From contig CM073327.1 of assembly GCA_037043015.1 (NCBI GenBank), forward strand, positions 11,142,727-11,206,726: a stretch of DNA of 64,000 nucleotides, written 5' to 3'. The DNA comes from Bryum argenteum. Its lineage: Eukaryota > Streptophyta > Bryopsida > Bryales > Bryaceae. Positions 54,018-64,000 of this stretch are shown here, piece by piece. Under the pieces are notes generated by a model, which was not told the DNA's origin, did not search any database, and was given only the letters and a program-made list of their open reading frames with translations. Numbering within the stretch: the first letter of the stretch is position 1; every line of letters begins with the position of its first letter. The position numbers were made by a program, and so were the translations under genes.

Positions 54018-54468
54018 AAATAGAATCAACCAATATTAGTAAAAGAAAATCAATCACGATAACACACAAGCTAGAACTAGGATCGAAGGAAAAACCAAGG
54101 AAACGAGAAAGAAAGCTGGAGAGCAAAATTCGGCAGCAAGACGGTATGAAAATGAGAAAAGTTATCCCTAAAATGGGATTGGGGGGTTTATATATTGAGG
54201 GAGCAAAAAGGTAGCAGTGACCAGTCACAAAAGTGACGAGTCAACAAAAGGAAGGTAGTGGGGCGGCGCATGGCCTTGGTGGGTCCCATGAGTGGATCTA
54301 CGTCCATCAGTCTAATGAAAAAGGGGAACTCTCGGGTATGGGTTGGTCCAGAGTCTATCTACTGAGTCCTAAATATTGCTAAGTGTCAAGAGAGAGAGAG
54401 AGAGAGGTGCCCGGGGTTAAGCACCCGGGATTTTGAGGTCCTCGTATCCTCATACTTCAACACTCCTC
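54018..54468 (-). repeat. Candidate 3' LTR of Copia element 2
   Basis: On the minus strand a purine tract (CGACGAGGAG) is followed by TGTTGAAGTATGAGGATACG, matching the TGTTGA start and GAGGAG purine tract of element 1. The inner boundary is therefore firm. The outer end is uncertain: a 42-base tail (54032-54073) recurs at 62067-62108 with 40 matches, which suggests the LTR reaches to about 54018. A GA microsatellite lies at about 54390-54405. Confidence 0.65.
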
Positions 54469-54813
54469 GTCGAGGACAGAAAAGTCAAAAAACTAAACAG
54501 GAGTTCAAAAAAACTATACATGTATATACAAGCGCTATGAATTTTTCTAAAAGAGTTCTGATTCATAAACTCCATGAGTAGCAAGCCTCTCGTTTAAAAA
54601 CTTGAACACCACCAAAAAAACCTTTGTAAGAGAAAAAAAAAATTAGGTTGCTAAAAAAAAAGAGATAGGCTGCTGATGAAGTTCGTGGAGGAGACGCATC
54701 CCGGCTTTGTAAACAAGACGTCAATGTGTGTGTGTGCTGTGAGCGCTTTAGTAAGTAAGTCGGGTATATTGCCACTGGATTCAACTTTTGTGATGATTGA
54801 CCATTTTATGCTC

Positions 54814-57465
54814 TCAGACTAAGTCTTGAGAATAGTTGAAGAGTTGGGGATCGATATCCTTGGTGCGGCCGGCCTTCATGAAGTCTGCGCCCATCTGGAT
54901 GATGCACGCGGCGTTGTCCTCATACAAGGTAGTCGGTTGCTGCCAAAACTCGAGCGGCATCTTGCTGATAATGAGCTCCTCCATGGTCCGCAGCCAAACT
55001 AACTCCCATGCCGCCTCGTCAAACGCTATCAACCCCGAGTGGTTTGTTGATGTCGCGATGACGGTCTGCTTGAATGATTTCCAAGACACAAGTGCGTTGT
55101 TTTTCATAAACGCGTAGCCGGTCTGAGATTTACCTGAAAGTGCGTCAGACTTGTATCTCGCGTCGACGTAGCTGGTGAACCCTCAATTTCTGGGATCTCT
55201 TGTGTAATGCAAACTCAGGTCCTCAGTACCTCTCAAATAACGGAATAAATGTTTAATGTCGGCCCAATGGCGAGCAATAGGCTTTTGACTATATCTGGCA
55301 AGAACACTAACACTTTACGAGATATCAGGGCGAGTATTTGTTGATAGGTAGAGGAGCGCGCCCACAGGGGCAAGGTAGCGATCTTTGTCTAACTCGATTT
55401 CTTGCTCATCACTTTGTGTGTAAGGGTCATCAGCAGTTTTGCTTCTCCCAATCATCGGGGCCGGGAGGAGATTGGTCTATTTTTCATGTTAAATCGTTTT
55501 AGGATTTTACGAGAGTAAGCGGTTTGATGAAGAAAAGGACTACCGTCCTCAAAATGTTTGAGCTGAAGCTCCAAACACAAGGTTGTAGGACTTAAAAATT
55601 TCATCTCGAATTTGCTCTCAAGTAGGGATCGAGCATAAAAAATGGACTTGGATGCTCCAATCAAATTCAAGTCATCGACATAAGCAGCGACAATGACGAA
55701 GTCTTTGTTTTTAGAAGAGATGATGATACAAGGTAGAGTAGAATCATTATGGAAAAATTGACTCACTAAAAAATCATGAAGGCGTTCGTACCACATCCTA
55801 CCGCCCTGTTTCAGCTAGTAGAGTGCCTTCTGAATTCTAAGTGCCGAGAAGGAGGATGAAGTTTGAAGGGCAGAATGGGATGAGAGAAAACCGGGAGGGG
55901 GGAGAATGTAGAGCTCGGTGTCAATTGGACCATGAAGGTAAGCGGCCACCACGTCTTAAAGGTGGATTTCGAGAGAATATTAAACTATATATTGTAACTT
56001 GGCCATCCGGGTTTTGTTTCTTCATGAAGATCAGTTTGTGGCCCATGGGCATTTTTCTAAGGTTTGTAGCAAGTTCCCCAAACACCTGATGTTTTCGGAG
56101 GGAACTGTACCCGCGCTCTAAGGCCTCGGACGATTTGGGCCAATCCGGGCTTTTTTGAGCTTGGGTGAGGGTCATCGGTTCAGAACTAGATTCAAGAAAG
56201 AATGACTCGAATGCTTCGGTTGCGGTGCGTTTAAGTTTATTCAACGGTGTTAGGCCGGTGCCCAGAGACGGGTTCCTAGTGACTCGGCGTGCGTTACTGG
56301 AAGACGGTTGGCTAAGGCCTTAAGTGCATTAATTTGGCTACTTCTTGCTCGGATAGTGCGGTTCTGGGAGCGGGGTTACTTGTGGAGGATTCCGGAGAAT
56401 AGAAGTTGAGTTCTTTGCTTCTATCACTCGAAAGAAGAGAGGGGATATTCGTTTCTTCAAATTGACAATTCAGAAAACGGGCTCTAAGCAAAGTGCGAGC
56501 ACATAAGGACAAGTATCGGATGATAGAAGGGGACTCATAACCTATGTAAATTCTGGGGAGTCTTAAGATCGAAATAGTTTTTCTTTGAGGTTTGGGAGCG
56601 GGAACCTAGACCTTGCACTCGAAAGTGCGAAGGTGGGAAATATCCGGGGTTTTCTCGGTGACTAATTCTGAACGGGACTGGATGTGAAGAAGGGTGGGTC
56701 TGAGCCTAAGGAGTGTTGCGGCATGGAGACCCCGTCACCCCAGCAAGAAAATGGGAGCTTTGAATGGGTGAGGAGAGGCCCGATTACTAATTGTAACTTT
56801 TTAATATAGGCCTCCGCTAACCCATTTTGCGAGTGCTCATATGGCACGGAGTATTGAAGGCTAATCCTGGAAGCTAAACAGAAATCCTCGAAGGTTTTAG
56901 AACTGAATTTTTTGGCATTATCTAATCTTATGGACTTTATATGAATATCAGGGTAGTGGTTTCGGAATTTTAGAATCATTGCTGAGGTTTTTGGGAAAAT
57001 CATGTTTCGGTAATCAAAGAGAGAGACCTCGGCCTGATGACCTGAAGCATCGATCAAGACAAAGAAGTACCTGAAAGGGCCGCATGCAGGGGTGATGGGG
57101 CCACAGACGTCACCTTGAAGACGCTCCAGCGCGTCCGGCATCTCCTTGGGCAGCCTCTATTTCGACGCAGCGACGGCGAACTTCTGTTGTACTCATGAGG
57201 TGCAAGTCCCGACCTTCTCCGCGTCTCAGTGGCAAACAGTGTGGCCGGTGGTGACTGGAAGCATGCGCCTGAATATGATGGTTCATGGGTGTCCAAGGCG
57301 GTTGTGTACTGTGAAAAGCCGAAGCGGTTCTAGCTTGTACGAATTATAATCTATAAGCGTAAGTCTAATATTTTCATATTCAAATTCCCTAATTGGGACA
57401 TTTAGGATAATTCTTCCGGTTTCCGGAAAATCCATGATAATTGGAGGAGTCTTGCCTTAATGGCC
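54814..57465 (-). pseudogene. pol region of Copia element 2 (broken), minus strand
   Basis: From right to left: a pre-integrase part (RLGHP, DAEKVGTC, QKFAVAAS, with in-frame stops) at about 57465-57130, integrase core at 57141-56662 (GDVCGPITP, VLIDASG, RLDNAKKF, NGLAEAY), RT start at about 56210-55970 (SPDWPKSSEALERGYSSL), RT YVDD at about 55680 (AYVDDLNLIG), and RNase H at 55107-54814 (TSTNHSGLIAFDEAAWELVW, YEDNAACIIQM). Many stops and shifts show it is dead. Its sequence is of the same lineage as element 1. Its 5' part is displaced by the foreign DNA beginning near 57470. Confidence 0.9.
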
Positions 57466-57899
57466 CGGCGTTTATTTAGTTTATTCCAAATTAGTAATAT
57501 TAATTTGTATCAAAGTATCATGACATGTTTTTGGTTATGTTTTATGACTCTATCATTATTTATAATTGCTTAGATTCCTCCTATTTAATAATCTAGGAAA
57601 TAATTAAACTCTGCGGATGAATTGCCGAATGAACAAAGTTTCATCCGTTTGGAACAGATGAAGCTTTATCCCATCCAAGTACCCAACTAGGGAGAGAGGG
57701 TGAGAGTTAGGTTAGAGGATTGTGAGTTTTTTGGGTGAGAATGTATGTGCATGGTGGAGATCTAGAATAGTTTTTTGGTCACGTTTTTGTGGTGCTTAGT
57801 GTGGAAGTGTACGTATGATTGTAGTGGAAGTGGCGTGTACTGTAAGGGAAGTGTGTTTGTGTGATTTGGAAAAAAGTTCGTGTTGTGAGAGCAGATTGA

Positions 57900-59060
57900 G
57901 AGGGATCAGCTCAGGCTTCGACGGCGGATCGTGGCAGTGACGACGAGGAGCAGATCGGAGGAGCAGCACAAGGCTCTGGTGATCGGAGGAGCAGCACAAG
58001 GCTCCGGCAACCAGACGAAGGGCGACGAAGGGAAGATCGACACTGCCAAAGCAGCACCGGCAGGGCAACCGAACCAACTTCGGTGATCCGCACAGCATCA
58101 ACAACACCAGATCCGAACCGGAGAGACGGCCGAAGGTCGGCGCTCCAGCTGCAAGAAATCGGCAGTAACTCTGTAGTGAGCTGGACAGCAACGGCGATCA
58201 AAACCGGCTCGAAGGAGGAAGTCGGGGAAGGCGGTCGACACCGAACATGGAGGCGCCGGCGCAAGAGATTCGGCATGCCGGCAACGCCAGCGTCAAAGTG
58301 AGCAGCGGACAGCATCGAACGGCAGTCAACGCCGACTCGCCGGCGCTTCATCGGCACGAGGCCAGCAGCTCCTCTGTTCCGCCAACACCAGAAGCTCGGC
58401 TCCTGCACCGGAGGCCTTGACGGCGATCAGCAGCAGCCCCGAACGGAACCAGGAGCGACCAAACGGCAATCGGCGCCAGTAACGACTCGGACCGAAGGAG
58501 GATCAGCTACCTCGCGTCGACGAGGAGTGAGCGATCAACCAGCACAAGAACGGAACCGGCATTTCAACATCCAGCAGCGGCGGCAAAAACATCGGCAGTC
58601 GGCATGCGATTGGGAAGCTTGAGCGACGTTGTTGGCTGGCGGGGGAGAACCAAATCAGCCGCGCCGAAGACCGGCAGTCGGCAGCAGATTGACACCGACA
58701 ACGAGGAGGGTAGTCGCTGGCTCAGGCAGGGGCTCCGGCAGTCATTACCGCGGCGAAGGAGCAGCGGCGCCGCACCGATGTTGGCAGCGGATAGGAAGGA
58801 CATAAACACCGGCAATTCAGCAGCCGGAGGAGACAGGCGATCAACGCCTGCGCAGCAACTCGAAGGTCGACACCAACACCACCGGCGGCGGCGGTCAAGG
58901 GCCGACATCGGCTCCACCGCAGCGCAGCATCGACGGCAGCTGGGCAACATGGCGGCGAGAGCGAGCAGCTCGTAGGCGGATCACGACAGTAACGGCGGTG
59001 GTTCATTAGCCGGCAGCAGTAGGTCATCGACACCGCAGAACAGGGAGCGTGCTTCACAAG
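57900..59060. other. GC-rich island with long open frames on both strands
   Basis: The DNA is rich in CGGC, GCAGC and GAACCGG and stays open in several frames on both strands, because A/T-rich stop codons are rare. The translations are repetitive Ser/Arg/Ala/Gln mixtures with no domain. The island contrasts sharply with its AT-rich surroundings. It is more likely part of a mobile element than a gene. Confidence 0.5.
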
Positions 59061-59608
59061 GAGCTTCCTTCACTGTTAATGAATTCTTGATTTGGGTTTG
59101 ATTAAATTCAATAATTAGGATTTAATTTGATGAAAGCCACCAAAAAATGTTTATGAATATATTGATTGAATTGTGATGTTATGATTGCATGTTGTGTATG
59201 GTGGTGCATGTTTTGCTTGTTTGATTGCTGAAATTGCATCCTTGAGGGTACGGGGTATGGATTAAGTGCGGAAGGGCTGTCCGAATCACCCCGGTGTTTA
59301 AGGTAATTCATTGCATGGTTGGATTAGCATTTTAGGGTTTTCAGTGGAACGCGGAAGCGCTGCACGATTTGATTATTGTGGTTGCAATTGGGTTGAATTG
59401 TATTATTGTATGAGGGATTTGTGTGTTCATTGCTTGGAAGGTTCTATTGGTTGCACCCTCCCTCGGCCCAACTTGCGAGCTAAAACCGGACAACCGGAAT
59501 TTAGCCTCACATAATTGGTGCATCTGCCGGTAGGGCTGGAAGCTTTTGCTCTAATTTTTGTTTGTTTTTTGTCTCTTTTTCGGGCATTCGATTTGAAGAA
59601 AAAAGACC

Positions 59609-59630
59609 AGCTTACTATGAATAGTAAGCT
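59609..59630. repeat. Palindrome 1 of three related hairpins
   Basis: Arms AGCTTACTAT and ATAGTAAGCT pair perfectly around GA. It is followed by GTGATTTCTTGTAC. It shares the core TTACTAT-NN-ATAGTAA with the palindromes at 60180 and 60575. Confidence 0.85.
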
Positions 59631-60179
59631 GTGATTTCTTGTACAATCCAAGCTTGATTGTTTTGGTTTATTGCTTGGTGCTCTGTGTGGATTGGGTTTC
59701 GTTTTTTCATTGGTTGGTTGGCTTGGATTTTATGGTGTTTAAATTGATTGAGTAATTGGTTTGAAGAATCTTGCCTTGAAGTTTTGGTTGATGCTTGGAC
59801 TTGGGTACATTTGAGTTAATGTAAATTGCATCAATTTGAATCTAAACATATTGAATTGATTTTAATTAAATTATATTAAAATGAATTAAACCACGTTGAT
59901 GTGAATGGAATTGCATTGAAGTGGTTTTGTTGTAAGTAGGTGCTTGTGGTTCTAATTTTTTTGTTATACCTTGTGTGGTGTGAATGAAGGGGATTTGGAG
60001 CTTGAGGAGTCAAGCAAGGAGAACTTGCTTTGACGAATGGTTTATTTATGTTTGAATTTTGATTTGGGTTGCTTTTGCTTCATTGTCTTGTTCTCTCTTG
60101 AAGGATTGAAGTTCATTGCTTTGTGAATTGATTGATTTGGTGCATTGTGTAGGCGCACTCTTAGAGTGGAGGGGGGCAA

Positions 60180-60197
60180 ATTACTATATATAGTAAT
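60180..60197. repeat. Palindrome 2 of three related hairpins
   Basis: A perfect 18-base palindrome, ATTACTATATATAGTAAT, preceded by a G-rich run and followed by CTGGAGTTACGAGTAC. Confidence 0.85.
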
Positions 60198-60574
60198 CTG
60201 GAGTTACGAGTACTTGAAGAACAAAACAATAGTTTTTTTTTTTTTTAAAACCGAGTCTCATTTGCCTTGCTTATTGTATGTATGTGAATTGTATGCAAGT
60301 TGACCGTGGTTTGTCTGTGTAGCCAAGATCAAACGTGCTTTTTGTAACTCTATGTTGTTGATTTTCGTTGGGGGTGGGTAACTTAGTGAGCCGGCTGATT
60401 CGGACACAAAGTAGGAGTATTGGCCATTTGGCCTATCCCACTTGTGTTGTAATTGTGGGTGTTTTGAATTTTTTGTAATAAGGAGGTTTTTTGAGTTGCG
60501 TTGTGTTACCGCTAAAATATTGAGCGTTAAAGAGGATCTCCCCCTTGCCTATTGTAGTGTTGGGAGATACAAGA

Positions 60575-60598
60575 CAGATTACTATTTATAGCAATCTG
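60575..60598. repeat. Palindrome 3 of three related hairpins
   Basis: Arms CAGATTACTAT and ATAGCAATCTG pair around TT with one mismatch. It is followed by CCCTCTCGTAC. A separate GC hairpin (GCCCCCTCGGGGGC) lies at about 60676. Confidence 0.85.
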
Positions 60599-61328
60599 CC
60601 CTCTCGTACAAGGCGCACGGTGAGTGTTTTTAATACTTAGTGCCCAACCCTAGTAGGATGGAACACCGGAGTAGCCCCCTCGGGGGCGAAAATGAATTGT
60701 TCTCACTATTTGGGTGAGAGTTCACTTGTGTTTAACTTTGCAATCTTCCAACCAAAAGTAGAAGTTCACCGTTGTTGGGTGACTTATATTTGTGTGTAGT
60801 AGCTAATCTTTTCTATAGGCGTTTTGTATATGGTGAAGTCGAGTTAATCACCGGCGTGGTCATTTTTATTGTTTGAAATTGCGACCGGTGGCAGTGATGC
60901 CCCAACGGTCTTGGGAGCTTGTGTTTGCAGGTTGAACACACATGTTGTCTATAATCCCGTCCATCGAGACTTTTGTGCTCCACGCTTTATTTTCCACTTA
61001 ATCATTTATTTAATTCATTTGTAAACCTCTCGTGGGTCCGGAAGCCTAATTGGGAAATTGAGAAGTGGGTCACCTGAAGCCGCTCATTTAAGAACCGGCA
61101 CATAGTTTTTGAGTGGTTACCACTCTCAAGACATACACCATCACGGTAAAGGGCGGAGGGCCATTTGTGTTTACTTGTGGTGAAAGACTTGTGTTAAAAG
61201 TTAATTTACCAAGCCTAATTGAGGGTTTTTCTATCCAGAGTCCGTAGAGGTCGTGGCTTGCGGTAGACGCGGCCGCTGTTCGTTGCTGCCAAGAATTGTG
61301 TCATCTTTGGTTCGCTGTATGGCGCCTT

Positions 61329-61990
61329 TCACCACGTCCTGGCCCCACATATTGCATGTGGGAGTCCGGGATCAATAGAGGCTACAATCAGTTGACTGTT
61401 GGCATGCCGTGGCGCACGTCTCGGTCCAGCTGATACGCACCTCGGATTGTGCAGAGCTCGGAAGTGGGTTGCGCCATATTTGAATTCCGTATAGGCCGTT
61501 AGCTCTGAGCATTTGGGTGATGGCGAGGACTTTTTTACCTCGCCTGAGCTCGAGCACCTCTTCACCTCTAGCGGCAGCTGTGTTGAGGTGGAATCCATTG
61601 CTTCGGAGATCACGATAAAAAATTAGGTTGCAGAGTGCGTTGTACGAAATTATCCTTTAATTTTGAATTTGATGGCATTATATTTTGCATCCTTGCTTGA
61701 ATCTTCGATTCACTTTAATGAAATGAAGCAGCTAATGCAACAAGCTCACATTTCAATGAGTCAATTATTTTGTCATGTTTAAGAATCGTCTCTTTGAATT
61801 CTCTGAACTTCTTTTCGTATTCTGTAAGTTTATCGATAACCCGTGCCTTCTCAATCATGAGATTTTCAAATTTTTTCTTGTATACTTCTTCATTTTGTAG
61901 AATAAAATTATTTTTTGATTGAAGTTCAAATTCTTTCAAGTAGTTCTTAAAAGCCTCGTAATTGGGAATTCTTCAACTTAAACTCTATTC
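61329..61990 (-). CDS. Open frames of unknown origin, possibly 5' (gag) remains of Copia element 2
   Basis: Two minus-strand frames: 61939-61715 encodes a Lys/Glu-rich heptad-like helix (coiled coil, e.g. KKKFENLMIEKARVIDKL), and 61613-61329 encodes MDSTSTQLPLEVKRCSSSGEV followed by a basic, unrecognised part; another frame in the same place reads LAITQMLRANGLYGIQIW. I recognise no domain. The position, strand and the LTR-like tail beyond it fit the start of Copia element 2, in which gag would be expected, but typical gag motifs are not visible. Could equally be an unrelated gene fragment. Confidence 0.25.
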
Positions 61991-62066
61991 AGCTCCTGTG
62001 CTTTGTCGTTCCACCAAATTGACGGCGCGCGCTACTTCACAGCCGCTCAAATAAATATAATAAACG

Positions 62067-62108
62067 AATATTAGTAAAAGAAAATTAATGACGATAACAC
62101 ACAAGCTA
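62067..62108 (-). repeat. LTR-tail fragment matching Copia element 2
   Basis: Forty of 42 bases match 54032-54073 in the same orientation, beginning AATATTAGTAAAAGAAAAT. Similarity weakly continues for about 14 bases toward lower coordinates and stops abruptly on the other side. It is probably the inner end of the 5' LTR, the rest being lost. Confidence 0.65.
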
Positions 62109-64000
62109 AGCATTACTCATATCTTAAAATTTAATGACTCTTACTTTAATATATAGTATCATACACTAGTATTAATTTTCAAAGAAGAAAAATATATTCT
62201 TAAAGATATAATATTTGATTTAATGATGAAAATAATACCGATAATAATAAATACATTCATAATTTTAAAACTCAACTTGAACATCTACTAGCAACAACTT
62301 CACATATACTAATGACAAAGGTGTTAAATTCTTAATAAGAAGTCTTTTTTAAAATTATCAACCTTTTGATCTCTCATTAACAAAGTAACATAGACTCATT
62401 TTGCAAGTATTACTCAGTAATTTGATTTACGACGAGCATTCCTTACATAACTTGAATACATTATACGTGATATTTTTTATAAAATTTCTTAGTGAAATTA
62501 AATATGCTGCAAAATTTTTGAAGATACGAGATCTGATTATTGGTTTTTCTTAACCAATAAAATTATCTATTGAAATAGGAAGAAAGAACAGTATATAATT
62601 CTATCTTTAATAGAATTTTAGTATATGTCGTTAGTTATAGCAGAAACTATTTGCTTAGAAAGTTGCTCAATGAAATTGATTTTGCAGAAAGGAACTAAGT
62701 ATTGTTTACTCAAAAAGCTAAGCTACTATAAAAAATTTCTTACAAAATTTCAATATTAATCAAGTTTTGAGTAAATAAACACATAATTATTATATTTGTA
62801 GAAATTTTTGATCAATAAATAATATTACAATGTACCACAAAAAGTGTTATCGTGTCTTATATTCTTAAAGACTCACTCATTTTTAAAAAAATGACATTGT
62901 ATGAAAAAACTTATAATATTCTTAATACCTATTCAAAAAATAAATCTATTCAAACAAGCTTTATTTAGTATTAAAGCTATTCACTTCTATTAGTGTATTT
63001 CCTATTTTAATTACTCTTTACGGAATAAAGTAAATTTACAATAAAATGCAATATTTAAAATTTATTGATAAAAAAATAAATAAAAAAATGAGCATGCATA
63101 GATTTATGTGTAAAATAGAACTTTATATATATATATATGGTCATAATTATCTTATAAATTCAAATATGATAAGTTATTTTTTATGAATAATACTCGTAAT
63201 CATGGAAAATTATAAAAATATCTTATAAAAACTAATGGCTCATGAAAAATCTTATGACATCATAAGATTTGGACTCATAAATATAAAACTATTTTCAGTG
63301 ATACATGATTTGTCTGGCCAACGATGCTGACTCATATTAGACTATTAGAATAATTTTTGGTTATTTGGGTGCTATAAATACTTCAAAATATAATTTTTCA
63401 AGTCGCATATTTAAACATTATTAAGTTGCGGTTTGCGATTGCGATGCGAACTAGAATATCGGAGAGTGGAGCGCCTGCGCGGCATCGCTACTCGTGTCCT
63501 TCAACAAACCGAGTTCGCCAGGTTCGCTTAGTTACTAGCCCGTTAATTTTCCGAAAGCTAACTCGTCTCCAACTTGTTGAAAGAAGATTAAATTTTTAAG
63601 CGAATCGCAGAAAAACAAATAGTTTTTGAAGATCTTTAAAAGCAATTAGAAAGCTCATTTGTACGATAGATGAGTTTCACTAAACAAAACTATACTATTA
63701 CGGGGAGGTAAGCTATCGCAGTATATACTCGTGTAAGAAATATCGTCAATATTTGCTCGGTTATAAAAATGTTTTCCACATCAACGACTTTTAGTACGGT
63801 GTTTGTAATATGCGAGCGTACATCGTAGAGCGGTACGCGTAATTGATATGGAATCAATTGCCACTTCCTTTCTTTTACAACTACATATAATAAGAAGATA
63901 ATATTATTCCCTTCTTACGTTATTTATATCTAAATTGCTCTTAAATTTCATACGAAAATAATTCATTTTGCTCAATGTTTTGGACAGTCTTCATTTTACT
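62109..64000. other. AT-rich DNA without a recognised gene
   Basis: Strongly AT-rich, with only short frames, A/T microsatellite-like tracts (e.g. 63125-63140) and a short segment near 63360-63400 resembling repeat family R2. A GC-richer patch at about 63425-63560 has no recognisable content. Confidence 0.5.

Larger units (their letters stand above)
57470..61240. mobile_element. Unidentified 3.7-kb insertion inside Copia element 2, possibly LTR-retroelement derived
   Basis: This block separates Copia pol from its probable 5' remains. It contains an AT-rich start, a GC-rich island at about 57900-59060, and GT-rich non-coding DNA to 61200. At 59505-59530 CCTCACA is followed by TTGGTGCATCTGCCGGTAGG, which looks like an LTR end plus a primer site similar to the complement of a Gly-type tRNA 3' end (TGGTGCACCAGCCGG). 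If so, 57.5-59.51 kb is an LTR and 59.52 kb onward a leader. No matching second LTR and no gag or pol were found, so identity is open. Confidence 0.35.

Noticed and set aside
58564-58975. Overlapping long frames on both strands in the GC-rich island
   Set aside because: Openness is explained by scarcity of A/T-rich stop codons; the translations are low-complexity and unlike known proteins.

Overview
The window is nuclear DNA of a land plant. Split genes with GT-AG introns encode plant-type proteins: a plastid ABC1 kinase, a cytosolic glutathione reductase, a RAB2/RABB1 GTPase, a companion-of-cellulose-synthase-like LEA2 protein, a vacuolar-iron-transporter-family protein and a NERD-type PHD/SWIB/Plus3/GYF/CCCH protein. 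The spacers are AT-rich and full of Copia elements, MITEs and foldback repeats. A non-seed plant (moss or relative) seems likely from overall texture, but nothing read here proves it. All splice sites were read by eye and checked only for reading-frame continuity.

Layout. 0-4.6 kb: end of an uncertain Gly-rich ORF, a decayed duplicate of a VIT last exon, then the intact three-exon VIT-family gene (minus). 4.6-12.3 kb: minisatellites, a foldback-repeat copy, a frameshifted protein-kinase pseudogene (minus), a CACTA-like MITE and a stray inverted fragment of the ABC1K first exon. 12.3-16.7 kb: 15-exon ABC1K gene (minus). 17.4-20.7 kb: dispersed repeats, then about 240-bp tandem repeats running up to the start of the CC-like LEA2 gene (20.7-22.1 kb, plus). 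22.8-28.1 kb: 16-exon glutathione reductase gene (plus) with a repeat-filled 5' leader intron. 28.8-36.4 kb: a Stowaway-like hairpin MITE and a complete-ended Copia element with 227-bp LTRs and a CTTTG target-site duplication.

36.4-39.3 kb: foldback-family copies. 39.3-44.8 kb: the NERD-like gene (minus), 10 recognised exons, one intron of which looks like a U12-type AT-AC intron. 45-49.3 kb: AT-rich spacer, an 895-bp near-perfect hairpin and a Tourist-like MITE. 49.7-51.7 kb: the RAB2 gene (plus), whose first intron has a GC donor. 52-54 kb: more repeats. 54.0-62.1 kb: a second, older Copia element (minus), apparently interrupted by about 3.7 kb of unrelated DNA that holds a GC-rich island, a possible primer-binding site and three related small palindromes. 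62.1-64 kb: AT-rich DNA with no gene seen.

The genes are ordinary housekeeping or stress genes with no operon-like relationship. The most unusual content is structural: the AT-AC intron, the long hairpin belonging to a dispersed foldback family, the three palindromes, a recently inserted but coding-dead Copia element, and local duplications that copied pieces of the VIT and ABC1K genes.
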